64,000 bases of DNA from JABHGY01 sp964525185 (GTDB lineage: Bacteria; Fidelibacterota; Marinisomatia; Marinisomatales; UBA1611). The stretch lies in assembly GCA_964525185.1 (NCBI GenBank), contig CAZGFQ010000009.1, forward strand, positions 1 to 64,000. The letters run 5' to 3'. Positions 8,969 through 16,674 of this stretch are shown here, one piece after another. The notes beneath the pieces are model-generated. The model was not told where the DNA came from. It made no database searches and worked only from the letters and a program-made list of their open reading frames with translations. Made by a program: the position numbers and the translations under genes. Numbering within the stretch: the first letter of the stretch is position 1; each line of letters starts with the position of its first letter.

Positions 8969-9806
8969 AAATAGAACCTAGATAAATAGCCAGTAACCCA
9001 ACGATAGTACTGAACTTTAATAATTTTGCGCCTCGGATAGCGCTTATTTTCCCTGGATTATTCTGCAATGAAACTACAACAACTCCTAAAGGAATCTCAA
9101 CGCCCAAGATCAATAAAATCCCATAAAATAATCCGTATATATCTACAAAATATGGAATGAATGCACCTAAACCAACCAAACCCGATAGGAGTGTAACGAG
9201 ATGAACGCTTTTGGATAATCCTGCAACAATTGGGTATGTCTTTAATCCGGCACTTTTGTCTCCTTCAATATCAGCAATATCTTTCACAAGTTCACGAATA
9301 AATGTTAATCCAAAAGCTAAAACTGAAGGTACAATCATGACCTTAATATGGCCAAAAGCTGCACCAGAAAATATAAATGTTAAACCAAGAATAAGCGAAA
9401 CAGTAATATTTCCCACAAGTGGTTGTCCTTTTAAAAAGCCACTATATAAAATCATTAAAGGAAGAGCAATCCCTATGGAAATAAGTTTTGCATCAAAATT
9501 CAATTGAAATGAAATAATACTCCCCAATAAAAATAAAAAAACAGATATATAAAATGCGCCATCCCGCGATATAACACCTAGACTTAAGGGGCGGTTTGGG
9601 CGATTTATTTTATCAATTTTATAGTCAACAAAATCGTTGTACGCATTTGCTCCAGCATTATAACAGACAACAACACCCATTGCCATTGCAATCAATAAAA
9701 TATCCATATTAGGATTTACAATGAGAGATGTAAAATATACGGCAACTGCCCCCGTAATTAGGTTTAATGGCCTTAATAATTTTAATGTTGCCGTTAATTT
9801 ATTCAT
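8958..9806 (-). CDS. UbiA-superfamily prenyltransferase, geranylgeranylglyceryl-phosphate geranylgeranyltransferase-like
   Basis: 282 aa, strongly hydrophobic (about 8-9 membrane segments). The two Asp-rich prenyl-diphosphate motifs are NDFVDYKID (57-65) followed by NRPNRPLSLG, and DIADIEGDKSAG near residue 175. The NRPNRPLSLG sequence and short length resemble the archaeal and FCB-bacterial DGGGP-synthase group more than UbiA, MenA or CyoE. It would transfer a prenyl chain to a polar acceptor in the membrane. It lies between prmC (9-nt gap) and dnaE (11-nt overlap), with no quinone or heme genes nearby. The substrate is uncertain: the superfamily call is safe, the subgroup is inference. Confidence 0.8.
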   Translation of the reverse strand: MNKLTATLKLLRPLNLITGAVAVYFTSLIVNPNMDILLIAMAMGVVVCYNAGANAYNDFVDYKIDKINRPNRPLSLGVISRDGAFYISVFLFLLGSIISFQLNFDAKLISIGIALPLMILYSGFLKGQPLVGNITVSLILGLTFIFSGAAFGHIKVMIVPSVLAFGLTFIRELVKDIADIEGDKSAGLKTYPIVAGLSKSVHLVTLLSGLVGLGAFIPYFVDIYGLFYGILLILGVEIPLGVVVVSLQNNPGKISAIRGAKLLKFSTIVGLLAIYLGSIYDI

Positions 9807-9815
9807 GATGAATTG

Positions 9816-10694
9816 CTAGATAATTTTAATAACCAATATTCTATCATCACCATTATAATCCTTCAATAATTCAACATTATTAAATCCACGGTCTTTAAAA
9901 AGATTCATCGCTTTTATTGGGTGATCATTTAATCCAACTTCTAGAATTAGCCAGCCGTCAGGCAAAATCCATTCATGAGATTTTTCTGCTAATCGCCGAT
10001 AAAATGTTAATCCATCCTGTTTATCAGTTAATGCCTCATGTGGCTCAAATTCCTTTACATCTTCCATGAGCGAATCCATCTCTTCTTGGGGAATATAAGG
10101 TGGATTACAAATAATTATATGAGCAGGATTTTGAATAGAATGATTTAAAATATCATTGTGTTTGAATTTTACATTTTCAATAGAATGGTGGATTTTATTT
10201 TTATGTGCAATTTGAAGTGCATCTTTAGATATATCAATTCCAACTACTTCAGCGTTTGGCCTTTCCTTTGCAACGGTAATTGCAATACAACCTGAACCTG
10301 TCCCAATATCAATAATATTTAATTTTTCCTTATCAGGTATTTTCTCTAATGAAATATCAATCAACCTTTCTGTTTCTGGTCTTGGAATTAAGACAGATGG
10401 CGTTACGAAAAATGTTCGACCATAAAAATCTGTTGAACCAGTGATGTACTGTAATGGTTCATGAGAAATGCGCCTCTTTACCCACCCGCGAAGTATAGAT
10501 AATTGAGATTGTGATAGGGTTTCTTCAAAACGAAGATACACATCCATTCTTGAACAATTGAGTAGAGATTGAAGTAGCCATTCAATTTCTGATCTCGGGT
10601 TAGAAAATTTCTTTTCTTTATAATAGGTTTCTGCCCAATGAATCAGGTCGATGACTCGCCACGTTTTTGTTTTATCTTGGGCAGATAAAGACAT
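9816..10694 (-). CDS. prmC: Release factor glutamine N5-methyltransferase
   Basis: 292 aa. An N-terminal helical release-factor-binding domain (about 1-85) is followed by a Rossmann methyltransferase with SAM motif DIGTGSGCIAI (129-139) and the catalytic NPPY (197-200). PrmC methylates the Gln of the GGQ motif in release factors. It directly follows prfA with no gap (prfA stop at 10695), the classic prfA-prmC pair in which enzyme and substrate are co-expressed. Confidence 0.95.
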   Translation of the reverse strand: MSLSAQDKTKTWRVIDLIHWAETYYKEKKFSNPRSEIEWLLQSLLNCSRMDVYLRFEETLSQSQLSILRGWVKRRISHEPLQYITGSTDFYGRTFFVTPSVLIPRPETERLIDISLEKIPDKEKLNIIDIGTGSGCIAITVAKERPNAEVVGIDISKDALQIAHKNKIHHSIENVKFKHNDILNHSIQNPAHIIICNPPYIPQEEMDSLMEDVKEFEPHEALTDKQDGLTFYRRLAEKSHEWILPDGWLILEVGLNDHPIKAMNLFKDRGFNNVELLKDYNGDDRILVIKII

Positions 10695-11759
10695 TTATTC
10701 TGTATTCGCTAACAATTCTTGTTGTTCTGCCATTTTTAATTGTTCAATCAATTCAGTTATATCCCCATCTAATATTTCATTGAGTCTGTGGGTTGTAAAA
10801 CTAATCCGATGATCTGTAACGCGCCCTTGCGGAAAGTTATAGGTTCGAATCTTGGCAGATCGATCGCCTGTAGAAACTAAACTTTTTCTTTCTGCTGCTC
10901 GTTCTTTAGCTATTTTTTCCTGTTCAGCTGCCAATAACCTTGATTTTAATACCTTTAATGCAGCTGCGCGATTTTTATGCTGGGACGACTCATCTTGACA
11001 TGTTACAACTAAACCTGTAGGAATATGAGTAATACGAATGGCAGATTCCGTCTTATTTACATGTTGCCCACCTGCACCACTTGCACGATAAGTGTCAATT
11101 TTCAAATCACCTTCATTTACATCAACATCAACATCCTTTGCTTCAGGCATTACGGCTACGGTGGCAGCAGATGTATGAACCCGACCGCTTGTTTCTGTCT
11201 TTGGGACGCGCTGAACACGGTGAACACCACTTTCATATTTCAGCATTCCGTACGCACCTCTTCCCTCCAAGGCGACAATTACTTCTTTGAAGCCACCAAT
11301 CCCTGTTCCGTTAGATTGGATTACTTTTTGTTTCCAATTATTACGTTCTGCATAACGAGAATATAATCTATATAAATCAGCAGCAAATAATGCTGCTTCA
11401 TCTCCACCCGTTCCAGCTCTTACCTCTAATATTAGATTTTTATCATCGTGCGGATCTTTGGGCAATAATAATAATTTAATTTGTTCTTCAAGCGATATTT
11501 GATCCTGCTCTAATGTTTCAATTTCTTCTTCCGCCATAAGCTTTAATTCTTCATCATCCCCATCAAGAAGTTCTTTGTCTTCTTTAATCTGGTCCAAAAC
11601 TGATATATATTGTTTAGCAACAATAACAATTTCTTCTAATTGTTTTTGATCTTGAGCAAGTGTCTTTATTTTTTCAATATCAGTTACATTATCTGGATCT
11701 GCCATTTGCTTTGACATATCATCATATTTCTCAATGATTGAAATAAGCTTCGTTTTCAT
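10695..11759 (-). CDS. prfA: Peptide chain release factor 1
   Basis: 354 aa. The peptidyl-tRNA hydrolysis motif GGQ is at 230-232 in RASGAGGQHVNKTESA. The tripeptide anticodon region reads PKT (186-188), fitting the RF1 PxT pattern rather than the RF2 SPF pattern. RF1 ends translation at UAA and UAG. The start ATG overlaps the DUF1385 stop as ATGA (11756-11759), and prmC follows immediately. Confidence 0.96.
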   Translation of the reverse strand: MKTKLISIIEKYDDMSKQMADPDNVTDIEKIKTLAQDQKQLEEIVIVAKQYISVLDQIKEDKELLDGDDEELKLMAEEEIETLEQDQISLEEQIKLLLLPKDPHDDKNLILEVRAGTGGDEAALFAADLYRLYSRYAERNNWKQKVIQSNGTGIGGFKEVIVALEGRGAYGMLKYESGVHRVQRVPKTETSGRVHTSAATVAVMPEAKDVDVDVNEGDLKIDTYRASGAGGQHVNKTESAIRITHIPTGLVVTCQDESSQHKNRAAALKVLKSRLLAAEQEKIAKERAAERKSLVSTGDRSAKIRTYNFPQGRVTDHRISFTTHRLNEILDGDITELIEQLKMAEQQELLANTE

Positions 11760-12724
11760 CCAATTGCCTCCGCAACATACTCTTTTCCAGAAACATCATC
11801 AAACTTTTCACCAAACGCTTCTTTTAGTGCTTGAATGGCTACTTCTACCATTTCATCTTCAGGATGTCGGGTCGTTATATTTTGAAGCCAAAGACCTGGT
11901 TTTTTTAACACCTTAAAAAATAGGTTATTATTTTTGGCTGTTAATTTTATGACCTCATATCCAACTCCAGAAACAAATGGAATTAATGGTAAATGAAATA
12001 AAAGGCGAATGGGTAACGATATCGTTCCCAAGAGTGATAGCACCACCATGTCAATTACAGCAAAAACTATGATTGCTGATAGAAGAACAATAAATAAAAA
12101 ACTAGTTCCACATCGAGGATGTTGAGTTGGAAATGATTGAGCATTTTTAACACTAATCTCTTTGCCTGACTCAAAATTGTAAACAACTCTATGTTCTGCA
12201 CCGTGGTACTGGAATAATCTTCGGACATCAGATAATAATGATATTAATCCTAAATACACGACAAAAAATAAAATTCTAAAACTTCCTGAAACTAAATTGA
12301 ATGCTAATGCTTCTTTTTCTACATTTAATAATTTTGTAGTTATCCACATAGGAGCAACCATGAAAAGTAGGACGGCTAAACCAATGGAAAAGATGGTTGT
12401 AAAAAAATTAGCAATTTTACCTGGTTCTTTTTCGCCTTCCTTCAAGGGAATAGCAATATCCGCAGACCACTGAAGTGTTCCCAATCCTATTTTCATTGCT
12501 TCGTATAGCGATGCCATCCCCCTTAGAATTGGTTTTTTCCAAAATGAAGATTTTTCTGTAATGGCTATAAAATCTTTCCGCTCTATTTGAATATTACCTT
12601 TTGGATCTCTAACTGCTGTTGCATAAGCGCCTGGAACGCGCATCATAACGCCTTCTATAACTGCTTGCCCTCCAACAAGAATCGTTGGTGCGGATGTTAA
12701 TAATTGTATGAACCGGTTTCTCAT
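11756..12724 (-). CDS. DUF1385 integral membrane protein
   Basis: 322 aa from the ATG chosen here. It has the family signature VGGQAVIEGVMMRVPG near the N-terminus, several hydrophobic segments and the conserved FQYHGAEHRVVYNFE and PTQHPRCGTSFLF. The function of DUF1385 is unknown, but it commonly sits in the rho-rpmE-prfA-prmC neighbourhood, as it does here. The start at 12724 matches family N-termini. The frame could extend to 12841, but that would overlap rpmE by 56 nt and read through a terminator hairpin. No Shine-Dalgarno is visible before 12724, and the start lies only 4 nt past the terminator's U-tract, so start and expression are uncertain. Confidence 0.85.
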   Translation of the reverse strand: MRNRFIQLLTSAPTILVGGQAVIEGVMMRVPGAYATAVRDPKGNIQIERKDFIAITEKSSFWKKPILRGMASLYEAMKIGLGTLQWSADIAIPLKEGEKEPGKIANFFTTIFSIGLAVLLFMVAPMWITTKLLNVEKEALAFNLVSGSFRILFFVVYLGLISLLSDVRRLFQYHGAEHRVVYNFESGKEISVKNAQSFPTQHPRCGTSFLFIVLLSAIIVFAVIDMVVLSLLGTISLPIRLLFHLPLIPFVSGVGYEVIKLTAKNNNLFFKVLKKPGLWLQNITTRHPEDEMVEVAIQALKEAFGEKFDDVSGKEYVAEAIG

Positions 12725-12727
12725 AGA

Positions 12728-12773
12728 TAAAAAAATGGCTTTGATAGCAGATAATCCACTCTCAAAGCCATTT
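12728..12773 (-). terminator. Rho-independent terminator after rpmE
   Basis: A perfect 12-bp inverted repeat has arms at 12733-12744 and 12762-12773 with a 17-nt loop. On the minus strand it is followed by seven T residues (12729-12735). It begins 12 nt after the rpmE stop and ends immediately before the DUF1385 start, so it should reduce downstream transcription of DUF1385-prfA-prmC unless a promoter lies inside or readthrough occurs. Confidence 0.85.
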
Positions 12774-12785
12774 ATATAAGTTTGG

Positions 12786-13037
12786 TTACTGAGCGTTACC
12801 GTATTTCTTTTGGAATTTCTCAATTCGTCCAGCAGTATCAACTAAGTTTTGCTGACCAGTGAAAAATGGATGAGATTTATCAGAAATTTCAATTTTACAC
12901 AAAGGATATTCATTCCCGTCATCCCAAACAATAGTTTCTTTTGTATCGACTGTAGATCGAGTAAGAAACGAATAATCACATGATGTATCTTTAAAAACAA
13001 CCAATCGATATGATTCTGGATGTATTCCTTTTTTCAT
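12786..13037 (-). CDS. rpmE2: 50S ribosomal protein L31 type B
   Basis: 83 aa, starting MKKGIHPESYRLVVFKDTS. It is the longer type B form and lacks the CxxC zinc motif of type A L31; only two Cys are present and they are not paired. C- L31 forms are often the zinc-independent copy expressed under zinc limitation. Here it stands alone in the rho to prfA neighbourhood where the primary copy is usually found, so it may be the only L31. A strong terminator follows. Confidence 0.95.
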   Translation of the reverse strand: MKKGIHPESYRLVVFKDTSCDYSFLTRSTVDTKETIVWDDGNEYPLCKIEISDKSHPFFTGQQNLVDTAGRIEKFQKKYGNAQ

Positions 13038-13049
13038 TTTTTGTCTCCT

Positions 13050-14252
13050 TTAGACAATCTGCCCTAAGGCAGATTTTACTTGTTCCAGTCCATTCTGGAT
13101 AATTTCAATATTAGTCGCAAAAGAAAATCTAATATAACCAGGGGCTCCAAATCCGTCTCCTGGTACTGTTACGACCTGTGCACAGCCTAGAATATACTCA
13201 GAAATATCAAAAGAATCCTTTAAGATTTTCCCGTCTGCTTTTCGACCCAAATAGGATGAAAAATCTGCAAATGTATAAAATGCGCCACCGGGTATTTCAC
13301 ACTTTACACCTGGCAAATCATTTAACAATTGAACCATAACATTTCTTCGTTCTTTAAACTGATCTCGCATATCAGTTACACAAGTTTGATCTCCAGTAAG
13401 AGCTTCAATTGATGCTTTTTGGCCAATTGAGTTTGCACATGATGTTGCTTGCCCTTGAATTTTTGCCATCGCTTTAGTTAATACTTTATTTCCGGCAGTA
13501 TAACCAATTCGCCAACCTGTCATAGCATATGTCTTTGACATGCTTAAACACGTTAATACTTCTGCGCCAATTTGATGATCTCGATTTATTTTTTCAGTGC
13601 TCACAAAAGATTGTTCATAAACAAGTCGTTCATAACATTCATCTGAAATAATAACCCAATTATGCTTAACGGCTAATTTAAGTAATCTTATAACCGCTTT
13701 TTCACTCCAAACACCTCCTGTTGGATTCGATGGGGAATTCATAATAACACCTTTAATATTTGGCGTTATTTTTGATTCTAAATCATCATAATCTGGCTCA
13801 AAATGCTTATTAGAGTCGGTCTTAACAAAGATAGGTTCTGCATCAGCTAATCGAACCATTTCAGGAAATGATACCCAATAAGGAGCAAAATTAATTACTT
13901 CATCCCCGCTTTGAAATAAAGCTTGGCATGCATTATACAAACTTTGCTTTTCACCATTTGAAACTAAAATTTGATCGGGTGTAAACTCTAATTCATTTTC
14001 TCGTTTCAATTTTTCTATAATGGCCTCACGTAATTCTATCATTCCTGGACCAGCAGTGTATTTAGTATAGCCATCATCCATGGCTTTTTTACCTGCTTTA
14101 ATTATATGAGCTGGAGTATTAAAATCAGGTTCACCCACACCAAAATTTATGACTGGAATCCCCTTAGCTTTCATTTCGGCCGCACGTGTGGCCATCTGAA
14201 GCGTGAAAGATGGGTTAACCTTATGAACCCTATCTGATAGTTTAAAGGTCAA
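13050..14252 (-). CDS. aspC: Aspartate/aromatic-type class I aminotransferase
   Basis: 400 aa fold type I PLP enzyme. Motifs are NSPSNPTGGVW for substrate and PLP binding, the PLP lysine in SMSKTYAMTGWRIGY, and NFGVGEPDFNTP near the N-terminus, which is typical of the class I-gamma (thermophile-type) aspartate aminotransferases. It probably interconverts aspartate and oxaloacetate with 2-oxoglutarate in the cytoplasm; prephenate activity is possible in this subgroup. The start overlaps the Cas6b-like gene's stop by 4 nt (ATGA), so the two are translationally coupled. Confidence 0.88.
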   Translation of the reverse strand: MTFKLSDRVHKVNPSFTLQMATRAAEMKAKGIPVINFGVGEPDFNTPAHIIKAGKKAMDDGYTKYTAGPGMIELREAIIEKLKRENELEFTPDQILVSNGEKQSLYNACQALFQSGDEVINFAPYWVSFPEMVRLADAEPIFVKTDSNKHFEPDYDDLESKITPNIKGVIMNSPSNPTGGVWSEKAVIRLLKLAVKHNWVIISDECYERLVYEQSFVSTEKINRDHQIGAEVLTCLSMSKTYAMTGWRIGYTAGNKVLTKAMAKIQGQATSCANSIGQKASIEALTGDQTCVTDMRDQFKERRNVMVQLLNDLPGVKCEIPGGAFYTFADFSSYLGRKADGKILKDSFDISEYILGCAQVVTVPGDGFGAPGYIRFSFATNIEIIQNGLEQVKSALGQIV

Positions 14253-15295
14253 AGTTTATGTTGACGCTTATGATATTTTTCAGAATTAAACTTAGCGTCA
14301 TTTGGGTCATCTAATTCTTCGGGTTTTTCTTTATTGAAGTTATCTTCTTCTTCAATTTCAAATTCTTCAGTTAGAACTTTTTTACTTGAAGTTTTTCTTG
14401 GTTTTTTAGCTTTCCTATTTGGCTTTTCTTCTGGTTTTGGCTTTTCCTTCTTGTTTGCCTTTCGGGAGCGACGAGGCTTTGGAACGTCTTCAAGACTAAT
14501 GGATTCCATGTCCTCAGTTACGTCCTCACCAACGTCAGATGAAGGGTCAGGTACATCTTGTTGTTTTGCTTCAGATTTAAGTTCATCTTCATCAAACTGA
14601 AATGTTTCAGGATTAAACATTCCGTAAATAGAACCATACCCTCTAGTAATTCCATTCCCAATACCAATATAGTTTGGAAGAATAAAGTTTGCCTTAAACT
14701 CTCCCATAAATGCACCCCAATTATTTTCATCAACAGGGCGTGGAAAAAGAGATGTTACTTTAACTTTCGTAAATATTTTTTCTTCAGTTTTAACGCCCAT
14801 TTCACTCGCTATAAATAAAATGTTTTGACCAAGCAACCTATGAAGGAATGTTGGTTTTTCTTGGTTTGTTAAAAATCGATATCTCCCGCCAGTCATTTGG
14901 TTTAGGGCAACCCAGGGAGTAATAAATCGATATCGAATAAGGCGTTCAGAAGGAATAAATTGGTTATCGCTATTTTCAACATCTGCACCAGCAACATCAA
15001 ATGTAATATTTCCAAAATCTAAATGGTCTAATTTCTCAGCAAGTGATCGTACAGGATCTGCGCCCTCGTTGATACCAATTATAAAGATTTGCTCATTCAA
15101 GATTTTAACTTGAACGCGGGGGTATAAAAACTGTTCACGATACGTTCCGTCCATGTACGGAATGACAGGTTCTTTCTCAAACTGTCGCATAAAAACGCCT
15201 TTTACTTGATAAGGAGTTTTTCGAACCGGTTTATCGGTTACAACTCTAACAGTTACAGTTTCTACATTTGGATAATTAACGTCAGTCATATTCAT
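14249..15295 (-). CDS. Cas6b-like RAMP-fold protein with charged C-terminal tail, outside any CRISPR locus
   Basis: 348 aa. Residues 1-230 form a globular domain with FLYPRVQVKI and IIGINEGAD in the first half and a glycine-rich stretch GIGNGITRGYGSIYG (211-225) at its end. This layout (YPxxQ, then GINEG, then a C-terminal G-rich loop) resembles the Cas6b N- and C-terminal domains of CRISPR RNA endonucleases. Residues 240-348 form a low-complexity tail rich in Lys, Glu and Asp with basic clusters (PRRSRKANKK). Histidines in the folded part are few (91 and 152) and none lie near the N-terminus where Cas6b catalytic His are expected, so activity is doubtful. It sits between rho and aspC. No CRISPR repeats or cas genes are present. 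The family call is from memory of sequence patterns. Confidence 0.55.
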   Translation of the reverse strand: MNMTDVNYPNVETVTVRVVTDKPVRKTPYQVKGVFMRQFEKEPVIPYMDGTYREQFLYPRVQVKILNEQIFIIGINEGADPVRSLAEKLDHLDFGNITFDVAGADVENSDNQFIPSERLIRYRFITPWVALNQMTGGRYRFLTNQEKPTFLHRLLGQNILFIASEMGVKTEEKIFTKVKVTSLFPRPVDENNWGAFMGEFKANFILPNYIGIGNGITRGYGSIYGMFNPETFQFDEDELKSEAKQQDVPDPSSDVGEDVTEDMESISLEDVPKPRRSRKANKKEKPKPEEKPNRKAKKPRKTSSKKVLTEEFEIEEEDNFNKEKPEELDDPNDAKFNSEKYHKRQHKL

Positions 15296-15327
15296 ATAGA
15301 AAAATTATATACGTAGAAGTTAAGGCG

Positions 15328-16578
15328 TTACATACTCATTGTGTCAAGAAAATCTATATTACTTTTAGATCTTTTCATTCTCTCTAACATGAATTCCATC
15401 GCTTCTTCTACGTTCATTTCATTTAGTAATTTTCTTAGAATCCACATTCTACCTAACTCTTTCCTTGATAGAAGTAATTCTTCTTTGCGGGTGCCTGATT
15501 TAATAATATTAAAAGATGGATAAATCCTGCGGTCACTTAATCTTCTTTCCAAAACAAGTTCCATATTCCCTGTTCCTTTAAATTCCTCAAAAATGACTTC
15601 ATCAGCACGGCTACCAGTATCAATCAAAGCAGTTGCAATAATAGTTAAACTTCCACCCTCTTCTGTATTTCTTGCGGCCCCAAAAAATTGCTTAGGTTTT
15701 TTCATCGCATTAAAGTCCACACCACCTGATAATATTTTACCACTATGAGGCGTCACGGCATTATGAGCGCGAGCAAGTCTTGTTATGCTGTCTAACAAAA
15801 TAACAACATCTTCGCCAAATTCAACCATGCGTTTTGCTTTCTGAATAACCATATCAGCAACGGATACATGCCGTTCTGGTGGTTCATCAAATGTAGAGCT
15901 CACAACTTCAGCATCTACATTACGCTTCATATCTGTTACTTCTTCGGGACGTTCATCAATTAATAAAACAATTCGTTTTGTTTCTGGATGATTTTTACTA
16001 ATTGCGTTAGCAATTTTTTGAAGTAAAACAGTTTTACCTGTTTTAGGTTGAGCAACAATTAAGCCTCTTTGCCCTTTTCCAACGGGAGACATTAAATCCA
16101 TGACTCGCATTGAATAATCTTTTTCTTCAACCTCAAGGCTAAATTTTTCTTCTGGGTATAGTGGTGTAAAATTGTCAAACAGAATTGCTTTTCGAATATC
16201 TTCTGGCGGCCTATCATTAATCATTTCAACTTTTAACAATGCATAAAAGCGTTCTTTCTTTTTTGGAGGCCTAATTTGTCCTGAAATAAGATGACCTGTT
16301 TTTAATCGAAATCTTTTTATTTGAGATGGGCTCACATAGATATCATCAGGCCCTGGCATATAATTAAAATTTGGGCTACGTAAAAAACCGTAACCATCAT
16401 TCATAACTTCTAAAACGCCACGAGCGAATAATGCTCCATCTTTTTTAGCTTGAGCTTCCAGGATTTTTACAATTAATTCCTGTTTATTTAGACTTGAGAT
16501 TCCGCCGTTTATTCCTAATTCCTGAGCAAGTTTGGTCAGGTCTTTGATACGGAGAACCTGCAGTTCATTTAGATCCAT
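15328..16578 (-). CDS. rho: Transcription termination factor Rho
   Basis: 416 aa. It has an N-terminal helical Rho_N domain (1-45), a cold-shock-like RNA-binding domain (about 50-120, YGFLRSPNFNYMPGPDDIYVS), and the ATPase with Walker A AQPKTGKT (176-183) and Walker B VVILLDSITRLARAHN. It is a hexameric RNA helicase that terminates transcription. The length is standard without the large insertions seen in some phyla. A short inverted repeat lies around its ribosome binding site. It is upstream of the Cas6b-like gene (32-nt gap). Confidence 0.97.
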   Translation of the reverse strand: MDLNELQVLRIKDLTKLAQELGINGGISSLNKQELIVKILEAQAKKDGALFARGVLEVMNDGYGFLRSPNFNYMPGPDDIYVSPSQIKRFRLKTGHLISGQIRPPKKKERFYALLKVEMINDRPPEDIRKAILFDNFTPLYPEEKFSLEVEEKDYSMRVMDLMSPVGKGQRGLIVAQPKTGKTVLLQKIANAISKNHPETKRIVLLIDERPEEVTDMKRNVDAEVVSSTFDEPPERHVSVADMVIQKAKRMVEFGEDVVILLDSITRLARAHNAVTPHSGKILSGGVDFNAMKKPKQFFGAARNTEEGGSLTIIATALIDTGSRADEVIFEEFKGTGNMELVLERRLSDRRIYPSFNIIKSGTRKEELLLSRKELGRMWILRKLLNEMNVEEAMEFMLERMKRSKSNIDFLDTMSM

Positions 16579-16583
16579 AAAAT

Positions 16584-16595
16584 GGCACCTCTGCC
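16584..16595 (-). promoter_or_regulatory. Small inverted repeat around the rho ribosome binding site
   Basis: On the minus strand the sequence GGCAGAGGTGCC lies 5 nt before the rho ATG. The outer GGCA and TGCC pair and place the GAGG Shine-Dalgarno-like core in the loop. This could modulate rho translation, since rho leaders are often autoregulated. The stem is only 4 bp, so this is suggestive only. Confidence 0.25.
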
Positions 16596-16674
16596 GGTTT
16601 GTGATTAGTTAAATTTTGAAAGTAGAACTGTGTTCTGGGGAAAACGTGAAACTTAAATTACATATAATCTAAAC

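Noticed and set aside
12725..12841. N-terminal extension of the DUF1385 gene into rpmE
   Set aside because: It reads through a perfect terminator hairpin and the rpmE coding end; family members start near VGGQAVIEGVMMR.
14334..14600. Plus-strand open frame of Ser/Phe-rich sequence
   Set aside because: It is the shadow of the lysine/glutamate-rich tail of the Cas6b-like protein, where low-complexity codons create long antisense frames.
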